From contig NZ_CP096255.1 in assembly GCF_011516635.5 (NCBI RefSeq), positions 2,912,501 to 2,976,500 on the forward strand: a stretch of 64,000 bases of DNA, written 5' to 3'. Source of the DNA: Bradyrhizobium barranii subsp. apii (GTDB lineage: Bacteria; Pseudomonadota; Alphaproteobacteria; Rhizobiales; Xanthobacteraceae). The translations under genes were made by a program, and so were the position numbers. Shown piece by piece: positions 36,831 to 45,338 of this stretch (position 1 is the stretch's first letter; each line of letters starts with the position of its first letter). The notes below the pieces were generated by a model that worked only from the letters and a program-made list of their open reading frames with translations, was not told where the DNA came from and did not search any database.

Positions 36831-37600
36831 GCGCGTACCGGTGTCAGTGAGAGCTGCGGCGGCGTGGAATCCTGGTCGAGATACAGCGCGCAACGTGGGT
36901 GCGTGCGGAGCGCGCTCGCCGGGCACTCGGTCCCGATCGGACCGTATAGCGATCGCTCGACGGCGGCGCGTTTGGACGCGCCGGGCACGACGCAAAACAG
37001 CCGGTCGGCATCCAGGAGCCGGGGAATCGTCAGCGTGATCGCATGTGTCGGAACATCCCCGAGCGTCGGGAAGCACTCATCGTCAACCTGCTGCTGCCGG
37101 CACACTGCGTCGAGCTCGACGATCTTGACCGACTTGGTGTCGTGCAGATCGGCGACCGGCGGGTCATTGAAGGCGAGGTGACCGTTCACGCCGATTCCGA
37201 GGCAGATGATGTCGATCGGGGCTTCGCCGAGAAGGGCCGCATAGCGTGCTGCTACCCGCTCCGGATTCGGCTCCTGCCCGATCAGGTGAACCGCGCCGAA
37301 AGCGATGCGCGAGAACAAGTGACGCGTCAGCCAAGCCCCGAAGCGCTCCGGCGCATCCGCGGGAAGTCCGAGATATTCGTCCATGTGGAAGGCTGTGACG
37401 CGCCGCCAGTCGATATCGCGCTCGCGAGCAAGGGCATCCAGCATCTCCGCCTGGCTCGGTGCCGCCGCGAAGATCATCCGCACGTTGCTCTGCCGTCCGA
37501 GGTGGTCGCGGAGCGCAGCAGCGACGTCCGCGGCGGCCGCCCGGCCCATCGCATCCCGCGTTTTAAACGTCGCGATTGAGGGAGTCACCGAAGCCGTCAT
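36827..37600 (-). CDS. nagB: Glucosamine-6-phosphate deaminase
   Basis: The product has about 257 residues. It converts glucosamine-6-phosphate to fructose-6-phosphate and ammonia. Visible motifs are MIFAAAPSQAEMLDAL (phosphate loop), VTAFHMDEYLGLPADAPERFG with the catalytic DE pair, ICLGIGVNGHLAFNDPP with the catalytic His, and PRLLDADRLFCVVPGASKR. The start is ATG at 37600 or two codons upstream at 37606. It is the first gene of the operon and reads away from the LacI gene, with a shared operator between them. Confidence 0.92.
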   Translation of the reverse strand: MTASVTPSIATFKTRDAMGRAAAADVAAALRDHLGRQSNVRMIFAAAPSQAEMLDALARERDIDWRRVTAFHMDEYLGLPADAPERFGAWLTRHLFSRIAFGAVHLIGQEPNPERVAARYAALLGEAPIDIICLGIGVNGHLAFNDPPVADLHDTKSVKIVELDAVCRQQQVDDECFPTLGDVPTHAITLTIPRLLDADRLFCVVPGASKRAAVERSLYGPIGTECPASALRTHPRCALYLDQDSTPPQLSLTPVRA

Positions 37601-37653
37601 GCTCATCCATGGTCTGCCGGGCCTGCACTTTACCCTCGAGCGGAGAGAATGTG

Positions 37654-37669
37654 ATGCAACCGGTTGCAT
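37654..37669. promoter_or_regulatory. LacI-family operator between nagB and lacI
   Basis: ATGCAACCGGTTGCAT is a perfect 16-base palindrome with the CG centre typical of LacI/GalR operators. It lies about 50 bases upstream of both divergent start codons. A near-identical site stands before the ABC transporter genes at 38825-38836, so the local LacI protein probably controls both directions. Confidence 0.88.
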
Positions 37670-37717
37670 CTCAAGCTTGCGTCCCGGGCCCGGCCGGCGC
37701 ATGTCTAGGTGAAGGCG

Positions 37718-38776
37718 ATGCAGAGGAGGCGGCCTGCGGTGAAGCGCGATTCCGATAGCGGCGGGGAGGGACGTCCATCGGTCGTGCCGACGATCAGTCA
37801 GGTCGCGAAGGCCTCCGGGGTTTCGCGTGCCACCGTATCGCGCGCCTTCTCGCGGCCGGAGATGCTGACCGAGGAGACCGTCCGGCGCGTCAAGGAAGTC
37901 GCGGGCAAGCTCGGTTATGTGCCGAACCAGGTCGCGCGTGCGCTTTCGACCGGACGCCACGGCAACGTCGCGCTCATCGTCTCGGATGTCGCGAACCCGT
38001 TCTTTCCGCCGCTGATCAGGGCGGCGCAACTGCGCGCCGACCGGGCCGGGCTGTGCGTCTTCCTCGGCAATTCGGACGAGGATCCCGCGCGTGAGGAGTT
38101 GCTGGTCGGCCGCTTCATCGGCCAGGTGGAGGGGCTGGTCCTCGCCTCGTCGCGCCTGGACGAAGAGCGTATCCGCCGTCATGCGACGCGCCGGCCGCTG
38201 GTGCTCATCAATCGCGATATCGAAGGCATTACGCGGGTCCTGATCGACACCGCGCCGGGCGTGGCGGCCGCGATCGCGCATCTGGCCGAACTGGGGCATC
38301 GGCACATCGCCTATGTCAGCGGCCCCACGACGTCGTGGTCGAACCAGCAACGGCGCAACGCCGTCCGGCGCGAGGCGGAGAAGCGCGGGCTCAAGGTGAT
38401 CGCCGTGCCCGCGCGTCCACCCTCCTACGACACCGGCCGGCTGGCGGCCACCCAGATCGTCGCCAGCGGCGTCACCGCGGCGATCGCGTTCGACGACCTT
38501 GTCGCTCAAGGCCTGATGGCAGGGTTGGCTGCGCTCGGTGTCGAGGTGCCCAAATCGTTCAGTGTCGTCGGCTGTGACGACGTCCTCGGCGAAACCACCT
38601 ATCCGCCTCTCACCACCGTGTCGGCGCGCTGCGCCGATGCCGGCGACGTCGCGGTCGGTCTGCTGCTGAGCCAGATGAATGGCGGCGTGTCGGGCGAGAT
38701 CCGCCACAAGCTGAATTCCCATCTCGTCATTCGCGCCTCGACCGGGCCGGCCCCTTTGAAGCGGCGAGGCCGCTGA
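37718..38776 (+). CDS. LacI family transcriptional regulator
   Basis: The product has about 352 residues. The N-terminal helix-turn-helix is TISQVAKASGVSRATVSRAF, with the hinge helix region NQVARALSTGR. A periplasmic-binding-protein-like sensor domain follows, with VALIVSDVANPFFPPLIRAAQ. ATG at 37718 is preferred because AGGTGA precedes it. It probably represses the nag operon and the ABC importer and is released by an amino-sugar phosphate; the ligand is inferred from the neighbours. Confidence 0.92.
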   Translation: MQRRRPAVKRDSDSGGEGRPSVVPTISQVAKASGVSRATVSRAFSRPEMLTEETVRRVKEVAGKLGYVPNQVARALSTGRHGNVALIVSDVANPFFPPLIRAAQLRADRAGLCVFLGNSDEDPAREELLVGRFIGQVEGLVLASSRLDEERIRRHATRRPLVLINRDIEGITRVLIDTAPGVAAAIAHLAELGHRHIAYVSGPTTSWSNQQRRNAVRREAEKRGLKVIAVPARPPSYDTGRLAATQIVASGVTAAIAFDDLVAQGLMAGLAALGVEVPKSFSVVGCDDVLGETTYPPLTTVSARCADAGDVAVGLLLSQMNGGVSGEIRHKLNSHLVIRASTGPAPLKRRGR

Positions 38777-38824
38777 CGATTTAGTCAATGGCCTTCGAAA
38801 GCGGCAACGGATCGCAAAGGACAC

Positions 38825-38836
38825 GCAACCGGTTGC
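38825..38836. promoter_or_regulatory. LacI-family operator upstream of the ABC importer
   Basis: GCAACCGGTTGC is a perfect 12-base palindrome identical to the core of the site at 37654-37669. It lies 45 bases before the proposed start of the binding-protein gene, which is the main reason for placing that start downstream of it. Confidence 0.85.
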
Positions 38837-38880
38837 ATGCGAGCTTTTTCGCAGGATTTGTCCCATTTTGTATTGCGAGA

Positions 38881-40233
38881 ATGACCCTCATGATGAGATC
38901 CGTCGGCAGGTTCGGCTACATCACGCGTTCCGAGGACAACATTCGCCCGGCGAATTCGGGGCGTCGGTCATGGATGTCGGCCGCGCTGTCGCTGGCGCTC
39001 GCTGTCGCCGTGCCGGCGTTTGCGTCTCCTGCTTCGGCGGAGAAGCTGACCATCTGGAGCGGGTGGCCTGATCTGGCTCCGTTCTACAAGCGCGTCGGCG
39101 ACCAGCTAAAGAGCAAATACCCGGATCTCGAAATCAGCGTTGAGGCCATTGCGCTACGCGAGCACGAGAAGCGGTTGGCACTGTCGCTTCCATCAGGCGC
39201 GGCCGGGGACGTCATCGAGATGGAGGTCGAGGCGGCACGGTATCTCGAGGCCGGCCTCATCCCGGAGCCGCCGGCGTCGATCGTCGATTTCGTCAAAGCC
39301 AATTACGACATGACGCGCGTGAAGACCGCCATGTACGAGGGCAAGATCTTCGGTGTGCCGTTGTTCCAGGGGCAGGGTGCGCTGTTCTACAACACCGAGA
39401 TGTTCGCCAAGGCTGGCCTCGACGGTCCGCCCAAGACCATGGCCGACTACACCGCTTATGCGCAGAAGCTCGCGCAGCGCGATGCCTCCGGCGTGCCGAC
39501 GGTGAGCGGATGGAGCTTGCGTCTCAGCGGCGGCGGCTCGGGCATCGCGGAGAAGTACTGGACCATTCTCTATAATCACGGCGGGACGCTGCTCGAGGAG
39601 AGGGGCGGAAAATGGCGCGCCGCCTATGCGAACGCGGCCGGCCGCGCCGCACTCAAGCAGTATCTCGACAACGTCGTGGTCTACCGTACCGTGACGCCCG
39701 AGATGAAGGCGGATGCGGAGGCCTTCGAGCTCGGCCAGACCGCGATGTTCATTCGGGAATCCTGGGTGATCGGCGACGTCGCCAAGAAGGCGCCCAATCT
39801 CAAATACGCCACGGCTCCACTGCCCAAGGGCACGCTGATGGTCCCGGTCGATCTCTACGTGCCGAACAAGGGACCCAAGAGCCAGATCGCCTGGGATTTC
39901 GTGCAAAAGGCCAACGAGCCGGAAAATCTGCTCTGGCTGCTCGAGAACACGGCCTGGGTCCCGAACCGCAAAGGCCTCGACTACTCCGCCGTGCTCAAGA
40001 AAATCCCGCAGCTCGACGCCTTCGTCAACACGCCGCCCGGCCACGTCTTCTTCACCGTCCCGGCGATCAGCCCTGCCAGCGAAATCCTCACCCGGCTCGC
40101 GGCGCGGCTGGAGAAGGCGTTCACCGACAAATCGCTGGCCGGCAACGACGCCGCGATCGATGCTTTCCTGAAGGCCGCGGCTGAGGAGAGCGACAAGATC
40201 CTGGCCCGGGAAGACCTGCTGGCCAAACCCTAG
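38881..40233 (+). CDS. Sugar ABC transporter substrate-binding protein
   Basis: The product has about 450 residues from the ATG at 38881; ATGs at 38890 and 38893 are alternatives. A long N-region is followed by the signal peptide core ALSLALAVAVPAFASPASA. The mature domain starts EKLTIWSGWPDLAPFYKRV and has GVPLFQGQGALFYNTEMFAKAGL, the family-1 (MalE/UgpB-like) pattern. It should capture an amino sugar or chito-oligosaccharide in the periplasm, judged from the nag genes. Transcription likely starts near the operator at 38825. Confidence 0.88.
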   Translation: MTLMMRSVGRFGYITRSEDNIRPANSGRRSWMSAALSLALAVAVPAFASPASAEKLTIWSGWPDLAPFYKRVGDQLKSKYPDLEISVEAIALREHEKRLALSLPSGAAGDVIEMEVEAARYLEAGLIPEPPASIVDFVKANYDMTRVKTAMYEGKIFGVPLFQGQGALFYNTEMFAKAGLDGPPKTMADYTAYAQKLAQRDASGVPTVSGWSLRLSGGGSGIAEKYWTILYNHGGTLLEERGGKWRAAYANAAGRAALKQYLDNVVVYRTVTPEMKADAEAFELGQTAMFIRESWVIGDVAKKAPNLKYATAPLPKGTLMVPVDLYVPNKGPKSQIAWDFVQKANEPENLLWLLENTAWVPNRKGLDYSAVLKKIPQLDAFVNTPPGHVFFTVPAISPASEILTRLAARLEKAFTDKSLAGNDAAIDAFLKAAAEESDKILAREDLLAKP

Positions 40234-40298
40234 ACTCCATCGACAGGGACCCACTCGATCCAGGCGCCGGCGGCTAACCGGCGCTTGCCGGAGGATAC

Positions 40299-41186
40299 AT
40301 GCGCACCACGCCGAAATGGCTGTTTCCAGTTCTGGCGTTGCTTCCGGTCCTCGGCCTCTATGGCTGTATCCGCGTCTATCCGATCATCGAGACGCTGCGG
40401 CTCAGCCTCTTCCAGTGGAATATCATCTCGCGGCGCAAGCCGTTCGTCGGTTTCGCCAACTTCGTCGAGCTGGCGAGCGACCCGCTGTTTCTCGAAGCGA
40501 TCTTCAACACCACCATCATCGCCTTTAGCGTCGTAGCGATCACCATCCCCGTCGCGCTTGCGCTCGCCGCCTTGATCAACACCCGGCAGGGGCTGCGGCG
40601 CAGCGGCGTCTATGAGGCCTCGGTCTTCCTGCCGCACGTCGTCTCGCTGGTTCCGGCGGCGATGGCCTGGAAATGGATTTTCGACGCCCGGCTCGGACCG
40701 CTCAACGCCCTGATCGGCCTTGTCGGGATCCCGGCCCAGTCGTGGCTGTTCGACCCTGTCCTGTCGCTGGTGTGCCTGATCGTTCTCTGCTCCTGGCAGG
40801 CGATCGGCTATGCCGTCTTGATCTTCCTGGTCGGACTGAAGAACGTCCCGGAGGCGCTCTACGAGGCCGCGCGCCTCGACGGCGCCTCGTCGTTTCAGGC
40901 CTTCCGCCACATCGCCGTGCCGCTGCTAAAGCCTGTCATGCTGTACGTGTCGGTCATCACGCTGATCTCGTCCTACAACATCTATGCGCAGGCCTTCGTG
41001 CTGGCATCGGATGTCCAGGGTGCGCCGGGGCGTCTCGTCCGAGTCCTCGTCCTCGACATGCTTGAAAACAGCTTTCGTAACTACCGGGTCGGCTACGCTG
41101 CCGCCGAAGCCGTCATACTGCTCGTCATCGTCCTCATTTTGACCAGCGCGCAGTTCAGGCTGTTCCGCGACAGGAGTCGCGCATGA
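40299..41186 (+). CDS. Sugar ABC transporter permease, MalF-like
   Basis: The 295-residue product has six helices. The EAA loop that docks the ATPase is GLKNVPEALYEAARLDGASSFQAFRHIAVPLLKP. A GAGGATAC site precedes the ATG. It overlaps the next permease gene by 4 bases. Together with the binding protein it forms a family-1 carbohydrate importer. Confidence 0.93.
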   Translation: MRTTPKWLFPVLALLPVLGLYGCIRVYPIIETLRLSLFQWNIISRRKPFVGFANFVELASDPLFLEAIFNTTIIAFSVVAITIPVALALAALINTRQGLRRSGVYEASVFLPHVVSLVPAAMAWKWIFDARLGPLNALIGLVGIPAQSWLFDPVLSLVCLIVLCSWQAIGYAVLIFLVGLKNVPEALYEAARLDGASSFQAFRHIAVPLLKPVMLYVSVITLISSYNIYAQAFVLASDVQGAPGRLVRVLVLDMLENSFRNYRVGYAAAEAVILLVIVLILTSAQFRLFRDRSRA

Positions 41187-42043
41187 GCGAGCACGAACGC
41201 GAGCATCCGTCCGTCGTTGGTCAGAACGGTGCCGTCGGCCTCGTGATCGACGCCGTTCTTGGCGTCGTCAGCCTGATGATGCTCCTGCCGCTGGTCTTCC
41301 TGATCAGCAACGCGTTCAAGACGCCGCCGGAGCTGCTGGCGTGGCCGCCGACCGTCATCCCGCACCAGCCGACGTTGGACAACATCGTCAGCGTCCTGCG
41401 CGAAACGCCGCTGTTTCGCTGGATCGGCAACTCGCTGATCTTCGCGACACTCTCGACCGCGAGCATCGTCTCCACATCGGCGATCGCAGGTTATGTGCTC
41501 GGCAAGTTCGATCTACCGGGGATCCCGGTCATCTTCGGCGTGATCATCGCGACGGCGGTCGTTCCCTTCGAAGTCTACATGATCCCGCTCTATCTCAACG
41601 TCCAGTCCGCCGGCCTGTTGAACACCTGGCCCGGGCTCCTGGTCGGCTATCTCATCATGAGTTTCGGCATCTTCCTGGTGCGGCAATATGTGATGACGTC
41701 GATCCCTGACGAGCTGCTGGAGGCTGCCCGGGTGGATGGCGCGGGGGAGCTCTGGATCTTCCTGCGGATCGTGCTGCCGCTGATGCGCGGCCCGTTGGGC
41801 GCTCTTGCCGTGCTGGCGTTCTTTCAGGCCTGGACTGCCTTCGCGTGGCCGCTCGTCGTCATGACCAACAAGGAAACCTATACGCTCGAGGTTGGGCTCG
41901 CCTTGTTTCAGACCGGCTTCACCGTGGACATCGGTCGCCTCAGCGCGGCCGCGGCGCTGGCGCTGGTTCCGAGCGCACTGTTCTTCTCGCTGATGCGTCG
42001 AAATTTCGTACGCGGCGTGGCCTCCAGCGGCTTGAAGGAGTGA
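41183..42043 (+). CDS. Sugar ABC transporter permease, MalG-like
   Basis: The 286-residue product has six helices. The EAA loop is YVMTSIPDELLEAARVDGAGELWIFLRIVLPLM. It is the second half of the heterodimeric channel. The gene ends just before a truncated ATG reading frame that should have been the ATPase, so the importer has no local motor. Confidence 0.93.
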   Translation: MSEHEREHPSVVGQNGAVGLVIDAVLGVVSLMMLLPLVFLISNAFKTPPELLAWPPTVIPHQPTLDNIVSVLRETPLFRWIGNSLIFATLSTASIVSTSAIAGYVLGKFDLPGIPVIFGVIIATAVVPFEVYMIPLYLNVQSAGLLNTWPGLLVGYLIMSFGIFLVRQYVMTSIPDELLEAARVDGAGELWIFLRIVLPLMRGPLGALAVLAFFQAWTAFAWPLVVMTNKETYTLEVGLALFQTGFTVDIGRLSAAAALALVPSALFFSLMRRNFVRGVASSGLKE

Positions 42044-42047
42044 CGCC

Positions 42048-42065
42048 ATGGCAGCATTGGAATAG
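42048..42065 (+). pseudogene. Vestige of an ABC ATPase gene start
   Basis: Four bases after the permease stop, ATGGCAGCATTGGAA encodes MAALE and runs straight into a TAG stop. UgpC/MsmK-type ATPases commonly begin MA.LE and follow the MalG-like gene. GGAGTGACGCC, ending inside the permease gene, would serve as the ribosome binding site. No Walker motif follows. This looks like the cut end of a lost ATPase gene. Confidence 0.5.
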
Positions 42066-42386
42066 GCGTAGATTTTCCTAGCAAATCATCCGTCTCTTAA
42101 TCGGCGGCCCTGTCGGAGCATCTCTAACCGATGAGTGGGCGACGATTAGATTCGCAGTCGATCGGGGTCGAGAATGGAAGGATCGCCATGTCCATTTGCG
42201 ACCGCATCCACCAGGCGCAAAGGCCATTTTCGAGCTCAGGGCTGAGATGGTCTCGCAAGGGAGAACTCGGATGCGCCGTCGGCGCGATATTGTCCTCGAA
42301 CAGCCGGGGCAGCCAATTTTGCGGCTGGAAAGACGGAGAGCTACGTCAGGGTCAAGCTGATGACCACCGTGCCAATGGCAACAGCT
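42066..42386. other. Non-coding stretch after the truncated ATPase start
   Basis: I find no coherent gene in these 321 bases. Short open frames overlap on both strands with no family resemblance. It may be a recombination scar at the end of the amino-sugar cassette. Confidence 0.4.
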
Positions 42387-42674
42387 CTAATGTCCTAGTA
42401 CGCGCCGGACGCAAAGCATTCTGATTTCGTTAGTTTGGTGTAGTTGCTCAGCACTCGGGGGATCAATGGAGCCGAGAGTCTCGATACTAAACTTCGCTTC
42501 CAACTCTGACGCCATGCAGATGCAAATCTGCAAGCAAGCGTCCGTCGAAAAGCCGCCTTGCTGCGCGCAACCGTTTCGGCACGCTGAGAGAAACTGCGGT
42601 CGCCATTCTGCAGCCGTGGCGATTGTTATAAAATTGACAGCAGCTATCGTCAGAGCAGGGAGAAACGCGGACAT
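42387..42674 (-). CDS. Small secreted cysteine-containing protein
   Basis: The product has 95 residues. The N-terminus MSAFLPALTIAAVNFITIATAA looks like a signal peptide. The mature part has four or five closely spaced Cys residues (SACRNGCAQQ, then DACLQICIC), suggesting disulfides in the periplasm. No family recognised. It lies on the same strand as an adjacent small membrane protein gene. Confidence 0.45.
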   Translation of the reverse strand: MSAFLPALTIAAVNFITIATAAEWRPQFLSACRNGCAQQGGFSTDACLQICICMASELEAKFSIETLGSIDPPSAEQLHQTNEIRMLCVRRVLGH

Positions 42675-42752
42675 TGCTTCGCTTCCCTTTTTTTGTTTGC
42701 TGAGGGGCCGCTCTAATTCGACTCCATCTTTTTCGGCTCTAGCAATATGTAG

Positions 42753-43013
42753 CTATTTGCGTAGTTGTCCCCCGAAGCGGAACCACAAATGACCGATCAG
42801 TGATAGGACTATGGCGGTCAGAATTATCGGGAGCCAGATCGACGTGGTTATGATGAACAAGGATATGATCACCACACGTCCAAAGACCGATTCGCTGACC
42901 GGATTCTTAAGACGAGCGAAATAGGCGTAGATAATAAAGATGGTGGCCGGCACCATCCACGCGGCGACAAGCACCAGTAACAGGTCAACAAGTTGGCTGG
43001 CATAATGGTGCAT
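42753..43013 (-). CDS. Small hypothetical membrane protein
   Basis: The 86-residue product has two hydrophobic helices (VDLLLVLVAAWMVPATIFIIYAYF and a second from about residue 45 to 75) joined by a short loop with Arg, Lys and Glu. It ends in a basic tail. AGGAGG stands seven bases before the ATG, which supports expression. No family recognised. Confidence 0.6.
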   Translation of the reverse strand: MHHYASQLVDLLLVLVAAWMVPATIFIIYAYFARLKNPVSESVFGRVVIISLFIITTSIWLPIILTAIVLSLIGHLWFRFGGQLRK

Positions 43014-43195
43014 GAGCGCACCTCCTGACAGCGTCGGCGCGAATTGCTGTCACCGCTGCGAGAGATGCGGTGATTGTCGACGATAATTGGTCTTTGTTCG
43101 CGTTGGTGGGCATCTGCACGCTCGGCATCGCTGTCACGGCCGGTGCCCAAACTCTTGCGAGCCCGCAGCCTTCGATTCACCTGAGCTAGGGCCTC

Positions 43196-43984
43196 TCAAC
43201 GCGCACTCGTTGAGATGGCTCGGGCAAGGGCTCGTCCAATGCAATCATAACCATCGGCGGTGTTGTGCAATCCGTCCCACGTTACAAGCTCGCTTTGCGC
43301 AACTCCGGCATTGATCGAGTTACGCATCAGCGCAAAACGAGAGAATAGACCGACCCGTTCCTGCTTCGCGGCATCGGCGATGATGCCCTCCATCGTTGAG
43401 TAGCTAGCGGAAGCGAGCACCTGTGGCGCATATTGCAGATCCATCAGCACGACATCGGCAGACCCCGCCTTAAGTGCCCTTACCCCTTCAAGAACGCTTC
43501 TTTTGAGCCCTTGGTCCGGCCGGCCACCCCAGGCGACGTCATTAGTACCTAATTGCCAGATAACGAGATCAGGCGTGTGCGCGAAAACGTCACGCTCGAA
43601 CCGCGCGATGTTGTTCGGAATCGTATCACCGACTCGACCGCTGTTGATGACCTCGATCGTTGCGTTGGATCTAAGCCTCGAGAGTTCTCGGCGCATCACC
43701 TGCGGATATGTGGCCGCGGACCGAAGTACCCAGAGCCCCACCGTCGACGATGATCCGATCGCGACAATCTTTAGCGGCTCACCAGATCTCAAACGCGCCG
43801 CCGTGCGGGGCAATTGTGCGCCCAGCGAGACATCCAAATTTGCAGCAAGGCATCTCTCGCCAGATGATGCCTCGTTCTGCGCTTGAGAGGGCGCCGTGCT
43901 GGACAATCCGATAATCGCGGCAGCACCGATCGACGCTATTGTTCGAGCGGTTCGGCTTACGGATGGCAGAACAAATCGACACAT
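43196..43984 (-). CDS. SGNH/GDSL-type hydrolase, secreted
   Basis: The product has about 262 residues from the ATG at 43984, which follows GGGGAAC. A signal peptide (IASIGAAAIIGLSSTAPSQAQ) precedes a flavodoxin-like esterase domain. Block I is IVAIGSSSTVG (GSS in place of GDS), block III is WQLGTNDVAWGG, and block V is TWDGLHNTADGYDCIG with the catalytic Asp-His. The family removes acyl or acetyl groups from lipids, sugars or peptidoglycan; the substrate is unknown. It is divergent from the serine hydrolase gene at 44101. Confidence 0.88.
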   Translation of the reverse strand: MCRFVLPSVSRTARTIASIGAAAIIGLSSTAPSQAQNEASSGERCLAANLDVSLGAQLPRTAARLRSGEPLKIVAIGSSSTVGLWVLRSAATYPQVMRRELSRLRSNATIEVINSGRVGDTIPNNIARFERDVFAHTPDLVIWQLGTNDVAWGGRPDQGLKRSVLEGVRALKAGSADVVLMDLQYAPQVLASASYSTMEGIIADAAKQERVGLFSRFALMRNSINAGVAQSELVTWDGLHNTADGYDCIGRALARAISTSAR

Positions 43985-44100
43985 GTTCCCCAATAACTGG
44001 TGGATTCTCTCTTGACAACCCTTGGCGTCAAACGTCTGTTTTTGATTACAGATCGATTGAGGGGGCAGCGAGCAGCACGCATGAGTCCGGGAATAAGACA

Positions 44101-45333
44101 ATGTCCGGCAAGCCTGTAGCGAAACGGTTGGTATTCCATATCGGCGGCTATGATCCAATCACGTCGCATGCCAGCGCGCAACGACGCTTTGTGCGCGAAA
44201 TTGAGAGGTTCCAACGTACTTGGTCAGTGAAAGCGACCGTCGACGGTTCGCATGATACCGCCGACCAGATACAATGGAACGTGACGACAATCGGCCCCGA
44301 TTGGCTCGTCGAAACCGATTACCGTCTGGTCCGATGGCACGATGTAATTGAGGTGTTCGGGGGTCGAAGCATCGGCTCACGCATTTCCGTCGGCATTCTT
44401 GCGTTTCTGGATTTCGTATTGGCCGGCACGCTTTGGCGTTACTTGCAGACCAATTGGCGCTACGCACTTTTCTTTCTCTATCCATTTGTCGCGTTCGGAT
44501 TGCTCATCGCTGCCGCCTTTTTGATTGGCGTGGCTGCATTCAAGATCACCGGATCAATTCCCATTGCTACCGGTGGCGGCCTCTTCGGACTCGCAGCCGT
44601 GTTGGCGGGTCCGTGGCGCTGGCTGCACCTGGGCGACTTGTTCGACGATTGGATCTTTTCTTGCGAGTACATTCGATTCGGTAATTCGGAAATAGAGCAG
44701 AGGCTGGACAGGTTGGCCGCCGAGCTCGTGGTTGCGGCGAGCAACTCTGCCGCAGACGAAATTTTGGTCGTAGGGCACAGCCTTGGCGCCGTACTAGCGG
44801 TTGATCTACTTGATCGCGCCTTGAAGCTGGACCCTGCGCTCGGCCGGAAAAAGATTCCCGTCACATTCTTGAGCGTTGGATCATCCATACTCAAGATCGG
44901 CCTGCACCCGAAGGCAGTGCGCTTTCGCGGGGCGGTGGAACGCGTCGCCAATTCCCGCGCGATCTTCTGGGGCGACTATCAGGCCCTCACGGACGTGTTG
45001 AATTTTTACAAATGCCGGCCAATGGCCGAAATGGGCTTGTCGACAGAAAACGAGGCGACCGTCAGGGTCGTGAAGATTAGTCGAATGCTTAACGACGACA
45101 TGTATCAACGCATCCGCTTCAATTTCTTCCGCGTGCACTGCCAGTTCGTCAGTGGAAATGACAGGCGAACATCGTACGACTACTTCATGCTCACATGCGG
45201 ACCTATTTCAGCCAAATCCCAGACGCTCGCCCCGGATGGCGCTGTGTCGATGATCGCTGACGACGGAGGCCTTGTTGCGGGCGCGCCGGTGTCGGAAAGC
45301 GAACTGCTGGGAAATCCGGGCGCGGCAGCCTGA
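44101..45333 (+). CDS. Membrane-associated alpha/beta hydrolase
   Basis: The product has about 410 residues from the ATG at 44101. The N-terminal part opens with RLVFHIGGYDPIT. Two or three hydrophobic helices lie at about residues 110-190. The hydrolase core has the nucleophile elbow ILVVGHSLGAVLAVDLLDRAL. The His near the C-terminus is not assigned. The GHSLG signature fits a lipase-like serine hydrolase facing the cytoplasm or tied to the membrane. The gene is followed after 5 bases by the methyltransferase-like gene. Confidence 0.75.
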   Translation: MSGKPVAKRLVFHIGGYDPITSHASAQRRFVREIERFQRTWSVKATVDGSHDTADQIQWNVTTIGPDWLVETDYRLVRWHDVIEVFGGRSIGSRISVGILAFLDFVLAGTLWRYLQTNWRYALFFLYPFVAFGLLIAAAFLIGVAAFKITGSIPIATGGGLFGLAAVLAGPWRWLHLGDLFDDWIFSCEYIRFGNSEIEQRLDRLAAELVVAASNSAADEILVVGHSLGAVLAVDLLDRALKLDPALGRKKIPVTFLSVGSSILKIGLHPKAVRFRGAVERVANSRAIFWGDYQALTDVLNFYKCRPMAEMGLSTENEATVRVVKISRMLNDDMYQRIRFNFFRVHCQFVSGNDRRTSYDYFMLTCGPISAKSQTLAPDGAVSMIADDGGLVAGAPVSESELLGNPGAAA

Positions 45334-45338
45334 TTCAA

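Noticed and set aside
35457..37181. A 574-codon plus-strand frame over nagA and the Gfo/Idh gene
   Set aside because: It is antisense to two recognisable overlapping genes and has the Arg/Asp/His-rich composition of a shadow frame.
42131..42424. A 97-codon plus-strand frame after the importer genes
   Set aside because: Composition is unlike a real protein and it overlaps the secreted Cys protein gene. More likely a scar of the lost ATPase region.
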